DNA of 64,000 bases from Paguma larvata (GCA_030068075.1 CM057826.1:116708746-116772745); one strand, 5' to 3'. Shown: positions 1 to 10,862, counted from the stretch's first letter. The notes: generated from the letters alone by a model not told the origin. Numbers and translations are program-made.

Positions 1-84
1 GCCACACTTACAGTATTGACACCTGGAAAGAAATTCTGTTTTAGTACATTTTGGTATTTTGCCACACTTACAGTATTGACACCT
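1..84. repeat. Short tandem duplication at the window edge
   Basis: The 24-bp string that opens the window (gccacacttacagtattgac plus acct) recurs at 61-84, giving a 60-bp period. Only one full period is visible because the window starts here. No gene is seen around it. Confidence 0.8.
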
Positions 85-484
85 ATAATTGTCTTTACAG
101 TGAATCATTTATCAAAATAATTTATTCTTACAAAGGTCTTGACACCAGTGATGGCTGAATTCCATCTATAATAGGAAGGAGAGATGCTGCATACAGTAAC
201 AAAATGGTATAGTGATTGACTCCCGTTTCAGTTACTAGCACTATGCAGATTCTCAAATCTGTATTTTTGATCTATTAAGAGTTTGAGATTTAGTATATCG
301 TAGTGGGTACTAGAAACACTTGTAAGTATCCTTCAGGCAGCTCAACTCCGAATGTCCCAAAATGCAACTCCTTTCCTCCTTTTCCTTGAAAACTTGCTCT
401 CCCTTATTTAATGATTAGGTTTGTTTTATGATGAGGAAAATAAATGCCACTATCATCCATCCCAGTTACTGAAGCTAGAAGCTT

Positions 485-720
485 AAGCCATAACTTTTTT
501 TTTTTAATTTTTTAATGTTTATTTTTGAGAGAGAGAGAGCGAGCAAGCCGGGGAGGAGCAGAGCGAGAGGGAGACAGAATCCAAAGCAGGCTCCAGACTC
601 CGAGTTGTCAGCACAGAGCCTGATGGGGGGCTCGAACTCACAAGCTGTGAGATCATGACCTTAGCCGAAGTCGGACACTCAACTGACTGAGCCACCCAGG
701 CGCCCCAAGCCATAACTTTT
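485..720 (-). mobile_element. Feliform tRNA-Lys SINE, minus strand, with target-site duplication
   Basis: Read on the minus strand this has the tRNA-like head (CGCCTGGGTGGCTCAG), a CT-rich middle and an A-rich tail. A 14-bp direct repeat, AAGCCATAACTTTT, flanks it at 485-498 and 707-720, so the insertion boundaries are clear. The (GA)n-rich block near 530 is the complement of the SINE CT-rich tract. Confidence 0.93.
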
Positions 721-1444
721 GACTACTCACCCTCTGGCTACTGTCTACTTATAAAAAAGTTCTTCAGTCACTACTTCATCTCTACTGCCACTGTCCTAGT
801 TCCAGTCATTATCTCTTGCCAAACAAATGGCAATAGCAGCCTAACTGGTCGTGTGTGTTTATAAACTTTTTTTTTTTTCTTACCATCCAATTTAGTTTTT
901 TGACTTGACCACCAAAGTGATCTTCCTAAGCTATATTTGATCATGTCATTCCCATGCTTAAAACCCTTCAAAGGTATACCAGTGCTTTCAGGATTAAGTT
1001 GATATTTTAAAAAGACCCAAGATAATTGTTCTGGTTACATTTTCAGCCTCATGTCACCATATCCTCTCACTTATTTTTAGCCCCTATCTAGAAGACTTTT
1101 TTGGCCAAATCCTACATCTCTCCATTCTCAACCTTAACATCATCAACTCCAATAAGGCCTTCTTTTCTCCATCTACAGCAGCTCTACTCTGGCTTTCCTT
1201 TTTATTCAACAAATAACTTATTGTGCTATACTGTACCAAATGCTGGATATGAAGTACTCACCTAAACACTTAGTGTCTGTTATAATCTTATGCACTCTAC
1301 AGTAGTCTGCTGGGATAAATACTCATTTATGCATTTTTCATACTAAAGTGTAAACTACCTGTAGACTAGGCTGTAAATTCACTAAGAGTGAATATTTGGG
1401 CTTGTTAATCACTATAAACTTAGTAAAGAATAGTAAAGAGATTA
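721..1444. other. Gene-free stretch, nothing recognised
   Basis: No open frame with protein-like composition and no recent repeat is visible. The text around 980-1200 resembles degraded ancient repeat sequence, but I could not assign it to a family. Confidence 0.4.
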
Positions 1445-1690
1445 AAATCTTAGGATCAAGAGATGCAGTGTCCGGGTTTGTATGCTAGCTCAGTGACCTA
1501 TTAGTTGTGTGTTCTTGGACAAATAATCTCTTTTCCTCAGTGTTCTCATCATTAAAATGAAGGTGATAATATTATGTACCTCCTAGGGCTGTTGAGTTAT
1601 TGGCTGTTGGCTATTGAGTTGATACATATAAAGGACTTAGAACAATGCCTGGAATACAGTAAGTTAACAATAAAAGCAAACTATTATTGC
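1445..1690 (+). repeat. MIR SINE (ancient mammalian), plus strand
   Basis: The order of motifs follows the MIR consensus: a 'gtgacctattagttgtgtg' core, 'tcttggacaaataatctc', 'cctcagtgttctcatcatta', 'aggtgataatattatgtacc', 'agggctgttgagttattggc' and 'ggacttagaacaatgcctgg'. It has diverged a lot, as expected for its age. Confidence 0.85.
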
Positions 1691-1820
1691 CTATTTACTA
1701 ATGTCTGAACATAATAGGGATTAAATAATTTTGAATTCAAAAATTATAAAAATGATAGAAAAGTATAAAGAAACAGCCATTTTTAAGTCGCTGATTTCAA
1801 ATTAAAGAATCTCATTACAG

Positions 1821-2050
1821 AGGCAGCTAGGTGGCTCAGTTGGTTAACTGTCCAACTCTTGATTTTGGCTCCTGTCATGATCTCACAGTTTGTGAGGTGG
1901 AGTCCCATGCTGGGCTCTGTGCTGACAGTCCAAAGCCTGCTTAGGATTCTCTCTCTCCCGCTCTTTCTATCCCTCCCCCACTCATGCTTTCTCTCCTCTC
2001 TCTCATTCTCTCTCTCTCAAAATAAACAAACATTAAACCCTCCCAAGAAA
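1821..2050 (+). mobile_element. Feliform tRNA-Lys SINE, plus strand
   Basis: Diverged tRNA-like head (GCAGCTAGGTGGCTCAGTTGG), then ATGATCTCACAGTTTGTGAG, a long CT-rich stretch and an AATAAACAAACATTAAA tail. The flanks carry an imperfect duplication (AATCTCATTACAG before, AATCTAATTACAAC after). Confidence 0.9.
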
Positions 2051-3660
2051 GCAATCTAATTACAACAGAAACAAAGTTTGTTTCAGATAATCTGCAGCAA
2101 AAACAAAGGGACTCTGCTAATTACTATAACTTTGTTTTTTACCTAATTTATTTATAGCCTGGCTTTCTATTAATAGAGAACTCTAATGAAGAGTAATTAC
2201 CCTCTTATGTAAAGAGAAAAGCTTAACTGAAGAAGATTGGGATCCATTTCTCTTAAAGTAAGTCCTGAGTTACCCAAAGGACTCACTATTCTCACAGCTA
2301 CCTTGGCTAATGAGTACTGTTTTCAATATTAATGCAGAGATTTTTACAAAAAAAAGATAAAGTCCCTTTCAACCAACTTTCTAGAGTAAACTTTACATTT
2401 TGAGCTGTATCATTCTAGGTCTTTATCTAGTGTACAATTAAATGTACATGTAGTTTTGTAAAGAAAAAAGTATGATTTTGTTACAGATACTACTATAAAA
2501 TTTATGACTCAAAAATATATAAATATCCTTCCTTATCAGCATATGTAGATATACTGCTTCAGTTCATGATAGAGATTTTTAAAAAAAACATTTTATCCAC
2601 TCCCCTATTGCTGGCCACTTATGTTTTTCCATAAAAATTTTTTATTATACCAAATGTTGCAAAAACATTCATGTCAATTCATGTCAATATGGCTTCCAAT
2701 TTTAATTAAATCTACAGACTAGGTGCAAGGGATCTTTATATTTAGTTTTAAGTTACATAAAGCCTGACATTTTCAATTTGGAGATGAAGTTTTTATTTGA
2801 GATGAAAATCTGGGTAAATTGTGACAATTCGTGTCTCTGAATGACTGTGTCTTAAGCTCTGTTTTTTCTCTTATTACTAAGTAAGAATTCTATGTGAAAA
2901 TATACGCTAGGAAGACTGCTCCCTACACAGCAGCCTCACTGGACTTTTTTTTCTTTGCTTCAAATGCCAACCTCTTTCTCACCACAGAGCTATATTTAGC
3001 ATATACAGTTCCCTTTTCCTGAAACTGTTTCCAGATATTCTCATGTTTGTCTTTTTGTCATTCAGGCCTCACCTCACACCCCACTTTGTCTGGTAATCCT
3101 ATCTGGCCATTCAGTCTAATTACTAGGGAGCATGTGATTTGGGTAGCATCTTGTCTGACAAGGGTGGTGGTCTTCAGTGAAGAGCTGGAAATTCTTTGCC
3201 ATCATTTTCTGGTATGTATGCTTGGGAGGACATGCTTACAATTAAAAGAGAAGTAACATCATTTTGGTTAGTAAGAAAAAAATGGTTTCACTTGCTTTAG
3301 ACTGGCTATTATCTTGGTCAGTGATATATGTTAGCATCTGTTCTCTCCAAGTCCAGCTGTTTAGTTAAATATATGTCTTGGAACTTCATCTCTGTCTCTA
3401 CCATTTTGCAACTATGTCTGGCAATTCAGTGAAGGTATAGACTGTTTCCCTATTAATGCTCTTGTGCTGCCTGGCCTTGATCACTAATTTGGCTTCTCCA
3501 GAACATATGTATGAACTTAATGCGAAAGCAGTTGATGATTTATTGTGGTTTCCTGTATATCTTGTGTTTGTAAAAACTCAGCATGTTTTAAAAAAATAAA
3601 CAATGAATCAGATGTAGTTAATTGACACTCGGTGGTCATTAAGATATTAAAAGCATTTTT
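2051..3660. other. Gene-free stretch, possible degraded L2 fragment
   Basis: AT-rich sequence with no credible coding frame. Around 2,935-3,220 the wording (cctcactttgtctgg, ttcaggcctcacctca and similar) resembles the 3' part of an ancient LINE2, but the match is weak. Confidence 0.35.
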
Positions 3661-3894
3661 AGGGGCGCCTGGGTGGCTCAGTCGGTTGAGCCTCCGACTT
3701 CGGCTCAGGTCATGATCTCCCGGTCTGTGAGTTCGAGCCCCACGTCGGGCTCTGTGCTGACAGCTCAGAGCCTGGAGCCTGCTTCACATTCTGTGTCTCC
3801 CTCTCTCTCTGCCCCTCCCCCACTCATGCTCTGTCTCTCTCTGTCTCAAAAATAAATAAACATTAAAAAAAATTAAAAGATATTAAAAGCATTT
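3641..3894 (+). mobile_element. Young feliform SINE with 18-bp target-site duplication
   Basis: The head GGGGCGCCTGGGTGGCTCAG is close to the felid SINE consensus. The tRNA B-box region (GAGTTCGAGCCCC) and the AATAAATAAACATTAAA tail are intact. The duplication AAGATATTAAAAGCATTT occurs at 3641-3658 and 3877-3894. The low divergence suggests one of the younger insertions here. Confidence 0.95.
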
Positions 3895-4001
3895 CTAGAT
3901 AACTTGATAGGGCTTCCACAATAAATACTAAAATATACTTTTTATTTTTATCTCCTTGATTTTCTTGAGGGTAATATCAAAATATAGCAAAAAAATCCCT
4001 C

Positions 4002-4120
4002 AGGGTGCCTGGCTGGCTCAGTTGGTAAAGCATGTGACCCTTGACCTCTGAGTGGTGAGTTCCAGCCCGTTAGGGGTAGAGTTTACTTTAAAAAAAAAAA
4101 AAAGTAAAATAAATTTTTAA
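4002..4120 (+). mobile_element. Older, short carnivore SINE lacking the CT tract
   Basis: Head 'agggtgcctggctggctcag' and a tRNA-like middle, followed directly by poly-A without the long CT-rich segment. An imperfect AAAAATCC(C/T)TCA duplication flanks it. Confidence 0.75.
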
Positions 4121-4220
4121 AAATCCTTCAAATATGACATGAAGAATTAAAAATTTTTTTCTAGTGTAAATCAGCACAATGTTCTCACAAAGCTCTTTTC
4201 TTTGTCAGAAAGTTTGCCAG

Positions 4221-4340
4221 GGGGCACCTTGGTGCCAGTTAAGCCTCCAACCCTTGATTTTGGCTCAGGTCATGATCTCATGGTTCGTGAGATCAAGCCC
4301 CACATTGGGCTGTGTGCTAATATTGGGCAACCTGCTTGGG

Positions 4341-4378
<38 letters not shown>

Positions 4379-4418
4379 CCTCCCCCCCTTAAAATAATTA
4401 ACTAAACATAAGAAAAAA
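4221..4418 (+). mobile_element. Feliform SINE with expanded (CT)n tract
   Basis: Head GGGGCACCTTGGTGCCAGTTAAG, then a pure (CT)n run at about 4345-4376 and an A-rich tail. An AGTTTGCCA(G/A) duplication flanks it (4211-4220 and 4420-4429). The CT run is a microsatellite. Confidence 0.9.
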
Positions 4419-5121
4419 AAGTTTGCCAAGATAACAAGAACCCCTAAAGTCAAAAAGAGTAAGAAATGAGACAATAGTGAATGAGAAATGTTAACCTGTT
4501 TTCAGAAGTCCCAAGCGGTGGAAAGAATTAAATTCAGAGATCAGAGAAAGTTATATGCTAAATGTCTACAAGACAGTGTACCAAAGGGAGACAAACCCAG
4601 CTGATACAGAACCTGGGAGAGGCTCAATATTTGCAGGCAGAAGTTTCCAAGGAAGGGGGAGAGGCATGAAGTTGGGCAGAGGGCATTCCCTAAAGTATAT
4701 TCAGAGCTGTTGGGTGTCTAGGATCCCTATCCCTCCCTAGAATGACCCTTCCTTCCCCATCCCACAGATGAAAAGTATATTTTCTAAGTAAATTGAACCA
4801 AGGAAGGCTCAAAGTCAGAGAAAGCAGGCACAGATAAAGGGGTGTACAGCATCAAACAAGAAAGTTAGGTGAAAATCTAATTACTGCAGTAATGCCACCC
4901 CTCTTACCCCATTCTTGGTCTCATTAAATCCATATCCAAGGCATACATCTCCCCGCCCCAACACATACACAGAGTTAAGATTCGAAGATTATTCTCTAAA
5001 AAAAACCATGTGGCCCAGAGAAAAGAATTCAGATATTGACTTAGGCATTCTCCAAAGAAAAGGCCAGGTCACTATCTACTTCAGTGAGGTCTACCTGTTG
5101 ACAAGCCATTCACCATTTGCT
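4419..5121. other. Gene-free stretch, nothing recognised
   Basis: No repeat family or gene was recognised. Several short frames are open but show no domain pattern, and none has a splice or promoter context that I could support. Confidence 0.35.
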
Positions 5122-5527
5122 TTTCAGTGCCTCATTTCATTTATTTGTTTGTTTGTTTGCTTGTTTGTTTTTCTTTAGTTTATTTTTAATATACATCCAA
5201 GTTAGTTAACATATAGTGCAACGATGATTTCAGGAGTAGATTCCTTAATGCCTCTTACCCATTTAACCCATTCCCCCCCACAACTCCTCTTGCATTCCTG
5301 TTTGTTCTCTATATTTAAGAGTCCCTTATGTTTTGTCCCCCTCCCTGTTTTTATATTATTTTTGCTTCCCTTCCCTTATGTTAGTCTGTTTTGTATCTTA
5401 AATTTCTCATATGAGTGAATTCACATATATCTCTTTCTCTGACTGACTAATTTCACTTAGCAAAATACCCTCTAGTTCCATCCACATAGTTGCAAATGGA
5501 CTTTTATTTTTTATTTCAATGCCTCAC
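5122..5527 (-). mobile_element. 5'-truncated L1, 3' end, minus strand
   Basis: On the minus strand the text is the L1 ORF2/3'-UTR end (complement of 'ccctctagttccatccacat', 'atgagtgaattcacatatat', 'ttagttaacatatagtgc'). A (TTTG)n-rich complement of the A-tail lies at about 5137-5175. TTTCA(G/A)TGCCTCA repeats at about 5122-5133 and 5515-5526 look like the target-site duplication. Confidence 0.85.
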
Positions 5528-5552
5528 ATTTATTTTTTAAAATTTTTTATAT

Positions 5553-5587
<35 letters not shown>

Positions 5588-5756
5588 TTTTTGAAAGAGA
5601 GAGGGAGAAAGGAGAGGGGTAGAGAGAGGGAAACAGAGGATCTGAAGCAGGCTCTTTGCTGACAGCAGAGAGCTCCATATGGGGCTCATTACTAACTGTA
5701 AGGTCATGACCTGAGTGGAAGTCAGACGCTTAACAGACTGAACTACCCCAGTCCCT
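5528..5756 (-). mobile_element. Feliform SINE, minus strand, with (TTTA)n tail
   Basis: This is the complement of a SINE whose A-rich tail has become a (TTTA)n microsatellite at about 5550-5590. The GA-rich complement of the CT tract follows, and the tRNA-like head ends near 5754. It abuts the L1 3' end just upstream. Confidence 0.88.
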
Positions 5757-6180
5757 CACTTTATTAACCGATAGCCAAAGATAATCAGACAAGGTAAGGA
5801 TTCCAAAGGGAGAGTCATTTCAGCCTACTTCCTGACCCTTCCATTTTATTTTTAAATAAATGTAAGCCAAAGTAAAACACTAGCTAGGCCTTAAAATGAA
5901 ATGAAAACCTTAGGAGAATTCATTCTAAAAATGGGATTAACGGCATCTATCTGGGAGGAAAAGGTGTGTCCTAAAAAGCTGTATCCTCAAGCTAATGTCC
6001 CAAACCGCACCTTACCTTGGAAGCCAGGCCTGTTGGCGTTTAATCCCGAACTTCCACTGCTGCACGGAAAACTTAGGCCCTTACAGAGCGCTAGAGCTAC
6101 ACAGCTTTTTTCTATTAACTTTCTTAGCAATATATATAAATACCTGTTTTCCAAGCCAATTGTAAAAACGCCGTATCCTA
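5757..6180. other. Gene-free stretch upstream of the protocadherin relic
   Basis: No recognisable repeat. If the minus-strand EC1 relic at 6181-6310 ever continued, its next exonic sequence would lie here, but every frame on that strand is closed by several stops and shows no cadherin motif. Confidence 0.4.
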
Positions 6181-6310
6181 CCTCCGAAAATGATGAGGAC
6201 TCTGGGACACCAGTTCCCAGGACTCCAGCCCCAGATCCTTGGTGATGTTGCCACGAAAATAGCCATTCTCCAGCTCAGTAGGCACCGCGAAGCTGATCGG
6301 CTCGCCGGTG
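6181..6310 (-). pseudogene. Protocadherin EC1 fragment (relic)
   Basis: Translating the minus strand from about 6306 downward gives the N-terminal pattern of a clustered protocadherin: EPISFAVPTELENGYFRGNI, then TKDLGLESWELVSQSPHHF, then an in-frame TAG near 6180. This matches the first beta strands of EC1 (family pattern I-R-Y-[SA]-[VI]-P-E-E-L-x-x-G-S-x-V-G-N-I-x-K-D-L-G-L). It resembles PCDHG/PCDHA-type N-termini more than the [18 protein letters not shown] of the beta genes in this window. The orientation is that of the beta genes, and the position, next to SLC25A2, is where the PCDHB and PCDHG clusters meet. There is no clear signal peptide upstream and no EC1 continuation downstream, so it is a stub. 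The assignment rests on about 40 residues. A chance match is unlikely but not excluded. Confidence 0.55.
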
Positions 6311-6689
6311 GCTTCCTCTTCTCTCCCACTGTCACCCAGGCGTCCCCAGTCGAGGTAAGACCAGGACCCAGAGAGGCGAGGCGGGGCGGGGAGGGGGGCG
6401 GTTCACACCCGCTGTAGAGCTGCCATGCCAGTTTTCTGATCAAAGGAGCCACCGGTTGTCATGTAAAACCCCCCAAGTAGTTTATCTACTCTATTTGAAA
6501 CCTCTGTGTCTTTAGATTTGACCCTTTGACTCGACCAACAAGTAGCATCTCCCCTTTTGTTTTGCTTAGTAAGAAATGTGGGGAGTAGATGGGAGCCGAA
6601 AGGGAAAGCATTAACATCGGCGCCTATTGTCTCTAGCCTTAACTGCAAGAATTTATTAAGTAGCTTGCAATTTCTGTACTACAATTCAT

Positions 6690-6977
6690 TAAAAGTTCGT
6701 ACTTAGGCCGCGCCCCTGGCCGGCGGGCGCGGGGAGGGCTGGGAGGGCCCGGCGCGCGGCGGGTGGGGAGCTGCTAGCGTGGAGCGAGGTGGAGGGTCTC
6801 GCGCCAGCCGGCAGGCCGGGGGTTATTTCTGTGCGCGGGAGCGTGTCCCGAGGCCTCGCTTGGGGTTAAGCGGCTTCTCGGGAGGGAGAGTGGGGAGTGG
6901 GGCGTCTGGGTGTGGGACACTTGCCCTGAGCTCCAGAGAGTCGCTTCCCACGGAGACCAGCAGAAGAGTGGGCGAGC
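6690..6977 (+). promoter_or_regulatory. SLC25A2: GC-rich promoter/5' leader region of SLC25A2
   Basis: The 290 bases before the SLC25A2 start codon are rich in G, C and CpG (the block from 6710 to 6770 especially), in contrast to the AT-rich flanks. No TATA box was seen at a fixed distance. A CpG-rich, TATA-less promoter is the simplest reading. Transcription start and any 5' intron cannot be placed from sequence alone. Confidence 0.5.
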
Positions 6978-7883
6978 ATGAAGTCCAATCCTGCCATCCA
7001 AGCCGCCATCGACCTCACAGCGGGCGCCATAGGGGGCACAGCATGTGTCCTGACTGGGCAGCCTTTCGACACAGTGAAAGTGAAGATGCAGACGTTCCCC
7101 CGCCTGTACAAGGGCTTCACCGACTGCTGCCTGAAGACGTACTCCCAAGTGGGTTTCCGGGGCTTCTACAAGGGGACTGGACCAGCGCTGATGGCCTTCG
7201 TCGCCGAGAACTCTGTCCTCTTCATGTGCTATGGTTTCTGCCAACAGTTTGTGAGGAAAATGGTTGGACTGGACAAGCAGGAGAAGCTGAGTGAACTGCA
7301 GACCGCAACTGCGGGGTCCTTCGCCTCCGCGTTTGCTGCGCTGGCCCTGTGCCCCACTGAGCTTGTGAAATGCCGGCTACAGACCATGTACGAAATGGAA
7401 AGATCAGGGAAAATAACAAAAACCCAGAACACAGTCAGGTCCGTCGTAAAGAATATCCTTAGAAAGGATGGATTCCTGGGCTTCTACCACGGACTTTCGA
7501 GCACTCTCCTTCAAGAAGTACCGGGCTATTTCTTCTTCTTCGGTGGCTATGAACTGAGTCGATCATTTTTTGCCTCAGGGAGATCAAAAGAAGAACTAGG
7601 CCCTGTCCCTTTGATGATAAGTGGTGGAGTTGCTGGAATTTGCCTTTGGCTTGTCATATACCCAGTGGATTGTATCAAATCCAGAATTCAGGTTCTTTCC
7701 ATGTCTGGAAAACAGGCTGGATTTGTGGGAACTCTTGTAAGTATTGTGGAAAAGGAAGGGGTTGCAGCCTTATATTCTGGAATGAAAGCTACTATGATTC
7801 GAGCATTCCCTGCCAATGGGTCGCTGTTTTTGGCTTATGAATATAGCAGGAGGATGATGATGAGCCAGTTTGAAGAATATTGA
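6978..7883 (+). CDS. SLC25A2: Mitochondrial ornithine transporter 2 (ORNT2/ORC2), intronless
   Basis: A complete 301-residue open frame, the usual length for the two ornithine carriers. Family role: exchange of ornithine, citrulline and other basic amino acids across the inner mitochondrial membrane, linking to the urea cycle and polyamine metabolism. The three mitochondrial-carrier signatures are present: PFDTVK (29-34), PTELVK (126-131) and PVDCIK (229-234), one per two-helix repeat, giving six membrane helices. Substrate-site residues E77, N78 and R275 are kept. Residue 179 is Q, the known ORC2 state, where ORC1 (SLC25A15) has R. This and 'GTGPALM' separate it from SLC25A15, of which SLC25A2 is an old retrocopy, hence no introns. 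The ATG has A at -3. It lies between the beta cluster and the expected TAF7/gamma side, transcribed against the protocadherins, as in human. No damage is seen. Alternative: a younger SLC25A15 retrocopy, which location and Q179 argue against. Confidence 0.93.
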   Translation: MKSNPAIQAAIDLTAGAIGGTACVLTGQPFDTVKVKMQTFPRLYKGFTDCCLKTYSQVGFRGFYKGTGPALMAFVAENSVLFMCYGFCQQFVRKMVGLDKQEKLSELQTATAGSFASAFAALALCPTELVKCRLQTMYEMERSGKITKTQNTVRSVVKNILRKDGFLGFYHGLSSTLLQEVPGYFFFFGGYELSRSFFASGRSKEELGPVPLMISGGVAGICLWLVIYPVDCIKSRIQVLSMSGKQAGFVGTLVSIVEKEGVAALYSGMKATMIRAFPANGSLFLAYEYSRRMMMSQFEEY

Positions 7884-9400
7884 AGTGTCTTGGTGAACTG
7901 GATTTAAGTAAGTGCCTTAGAGGACTATAGTTTATCTCAGGGTTCACGGAGTACTGGACCAGTGTGGAATTTTTTACTTCATGGGAATTTTGTTTTTGGC
8001 CTCTCTTCTTCTACCTGAAATTTATGGAAGATCTATTTTACATCATATAATTTCTACCTATAATTGTATTAAAATGGAAGATAGCTGCTCTTGTGTTTGG
8101 TGGGATATATAGAGAGAGCTGGTGGCCTATGAACCTGATCTGAATGCTAAATCTAGTTATATCACGGCTTTTGCATAAACTTGTACATGTACATGCAGTT
8201 TAGTCAGTTATCTGTTGTGAGTCAGACAGTTTGGTTCCATGTTTAATCTCATATCAGCAGAAAGAGGTAACCGTGTTTCATGAAGATGATCATAAATGAT
8301 GCCTTAACCCATTTAAGATGTAGGGTCTCTTTAAAACTCTGCTTAACATGTTCTCTATACTAGGCAATTAAAGTTTTAAATAAGTTTTTGTGTGGTGCTT
8401 GAAATCCTAAATACCTACCTAGATTTTTAAGAGGACAATATACCTGCATACTGATGTGGCTTCCACATTCTTGAGTTAAAATTTCAGAGTAAGCATCCTG
8501 CAATTTCCCCAGACGCTCTATTCTTAAAATAGTGGCATTCACTTTCAAAATGGGATCATATTCTGCACTCTTAGTTAGGTGTAGCCTACAGCATCAGGAC
8601 TTTGGGAAGTAGTGCAGCCTTCATCTGTACCAACTTTCCCTCTTCTCTCCCAAAGAGCTTCCCCTCTGCTAGACTTTAGATTGGGGGGGGGCGGTTATGG
8701 GATGGGGCTGTTGATGCACTTTGAATCATTCATAGTCCTCTCTGCCTCTAACAATCAGAAACTCTTCCAGGGAACATAGAGCGCCAAAGCCGAGGGAACC
8801 TTTGCTCATTATTCGGCCATCAACTGGATGACGTTCTCTCCTCGCAGGAAGAGCCAGACAGAACTTAGTACTTGCCCTCCACAGTAAATAATGCTAGGGT
8901 TGACCCATCCCCAAATTTACCTCAGGGTCTCTAACTCCTGTCATTCTTTTACAATGTTGGAACCTTCTAAATTTGATATTGGCCATCAGGGAAATTTATT
9001 GATGACTATATATGGGCTGTAACTTTATAAAGGAATTAAACATGAGAAAAGCAATTTTATTAAACTATATCATATGTATGTGTAAAAGCACTGATAAAAA
9101 CACAGAAAACAAAAACAAAAAACCCATACTTCATCCAGCTACCAGTCTTAGTAATAGTCCACCCCATGTGTGTCTATCACCATTGGAATCTTGGGTGGAA
9201 TCTCCAGTTCACTTTAGCCTTTTGCTATCTGTGAAGCTTCTGTAGTAACTCTATCCATAGTGCCAGAAACAAGAGGGTCAGAGAAATCAGATGTTGACAA
9301 ATGAGAATTGTGGCAGACATCTAGGGAGCGGAAACTCAGTTTTGTGGTTAGTGTGCTGGAGAGAAATGGTTAATCTTCCATTTGCTTTTTCCTTAAAAGA
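7884..9400. other. SLC25A2 3' flank, nothing else recognised
   Basis: This must include the SLC25A2 3' UTR. ATTAAA at 8068-8073 is a candidate poly-A signal, about 190 bases after the stop, but no downstream GU-rich element was checked closely. A G-run lies near 8685-8694. The rest (8560-9400) has no protein-like frame and no repeat that I could name. Confidence 0.4.
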
Positions 9401-9651
9401 AAACCATTTTTCTACTTTTTAAAAAAAATTTTTTAATGTTTATTTAGAGAGAGAGACAGAGCGTGAGAGGGGGAGGGAAAGAAAGAGAGGGAGATACAAA
9501 TCTGAAGCAGGCTGCAGGCTCTGGAGCTGTGCTGTCAGCACAGGGCCCTACAAGGGCCTGGAACTCACGGACCATGAGATCATGACCTGAGCTGAAGTCA
9601 GATGCTTAATTGACTGAGCCACCCTGGCATCCTAAACCATTTTTCTACTTT
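9401..9651 (-). mobile_element. Feliform SINE, minus strand, 18-bp target-site duplication
   Basis: Complement of the SINE with the A-rich tail at the left and the tRNA head ending near 9633. AAACCATTTTTCTACTTT flanks it perfectly at 9401-9418 and 9634-9651. Confidence 0.94.
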
Positions 9652-9865
9652 ACTTTTGAGTTACTTATACATTTATGTTCTATATTTCATATTTAAATGG
9701 TCAGTAGCTATTTAGTGGGACTTCATCCAAAGCAGAATAGAGAACAGAACTGGCTTCGAGCAGGGTCCCCTGGCCCCCTGCCCATCACCTGTGAGCTTGT
9801 CTCGATCCTCTTTTTAGGAGACCTTTCTACGTGTTATCAATCAAAGGTTTAACAATATCTTCAAT

Positions 9866-10081
9866 AGAAATAGTTTGAGGGGCACCTGGGTGGCTCAGTT
9901 GGTTAAGCAACTACTCTTGATCTCGGCTCAGGTCATGATCCCATGGTTGGTGAGTTCAAGCCCCTCGTCAGGCTCTGTGGTGACAGTGCAGAGCCTGCTT
10001 GGGATTCCCTATCTCCCTTTCTCTCTGTCCCCCCACCTCAAAATAAATAAAGTTAAAGAAAAAAAAAAAGAAATAGTTTGA
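9866..10081 (+). mobile_element. Feliform SINE, plus strand, with target-site duplication
   Basis: Head GGGGCACCTGGGTGGCTCAG at 9879, CT-rich middle, AATAAATAAAG and poly-A tail. AGAAATAGTTTGA is duplicated at 9866-9878 and 10069-10081. Confidence 0.94.
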
Positions 10082-10389
10082 AGAGCTAAGAGCAAACTCT
10101 AAGGCAGGAGAATTTTTTTCCACTCAATTTGCTTAATTTATGAGTTGATATTAGGATATGATTTGTATAATTTCAGATCTGTACTCCAGACAAAGATAAC
10201 TTGAAATAATGTGTTTACAGAAATTGGAGTTTCATATTATTAAATTATTTACCTAAATAAAAATATTTAATTCACACCACTTATAATGTACCATATTTAG
10301 CTCTGGGTATTCAGACATATGTATTTGGTTTCTATCCTCAAGGATCTGATGATTTAGATGTTTGTTTTACAGTTAGAAGAATGATATCC

Positions 10390-10631
10390 TAGAATAAAAT
10401 TTAAAAATTTTTCTTTTATGTTTTATTTTTTTTTGAGAGCAGGAGAGACAAAGCATGAGCGGGGTAGGGGCAGAGAGAGAAGGAGACACAGAATCTGAAG
10501 CAGGCTCCAGGCTCTGAGCCGTCAGCACAGAGCCCAACGCAGGGCCTGAACTCAGACTATAAGATCATGACCTGAGCTGAAGTTGGATACTTAACCGATT
10601 GAGCCACCCAGGCACCCCTAGAACAAAATTT
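10390..10631 (-). mobile_element. Feliform SINE, minus strand, with target-site duplication
   Basis: Complement of the SINE. The head ends at about 10618 (GGCACCCC). TAGAA(T/C)AAAATTT flanks it at 10390-10402 and 10619-10631. Confidence 0.92.
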
Positions 10632-10637
10632 TTAATG

Positions 10638-10862
10638 AAAAAGTAGAATTCAGGGGTTCCTGCGTGGCTCAGTCGGTTAAGCATCTGAATTCAGCTCAGG
10701 TCATGATCTTGCAATTCTTGAGTTCGAGCCCTGTATCCGGCTCTCTGCTGTCAGGGCATAGCCCTCTTCAGATCCTCTGTCCCTCTCTCTATCTGCCCCT
10801 CCTTCACTTGTGCTCTCTTTCTCTCTCAAAAATAAATAAACATTTAAAAAAAAGTAGAATCC
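10638..10862 (+). mobile_element. Feliform SINE, plus strand, directly beside an inverted copy
   Basis: Head GGGGTTCCTGCGTGGCTCAG at 10653, tail AATAAATAAACATTTAAA. AAAAGTAGAATTCA and AAAAGTAGAATCCA flank it. Together with the minus-strand copy at 10403-10618 it forms a close inverted pair that could fold in transcripts. Confidence 0.93.

Noticed and set aside
3662..3735. tRNA-Lys-like sequences
   Set aside because: They are the 5' heads of SINEs, with the A/B-box promoter but no intact cloverleaf or acceptor stem, so no functional tRNA gene was called.
3673..3855. Recurrent 60-70 codon open frames (MAQSVEPPTSAQVMISR-like) at many places
   Set aside because: They are chance open frames through the feliform SINE consensus, not genes.
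1..6180. TAF7, expected on the far side of SLC25A2
   Set aside because: No TAF7-like frame is visible. By the human spacing it should lie beyond the left edge of the window.
6081..6452. Minus-strand 123-codon open frame over the EC1 relic
   Set aside because: It is in a different frame from the protocadherin-like translation and shows no domain, so only the shorter EC1-like frame was kept.
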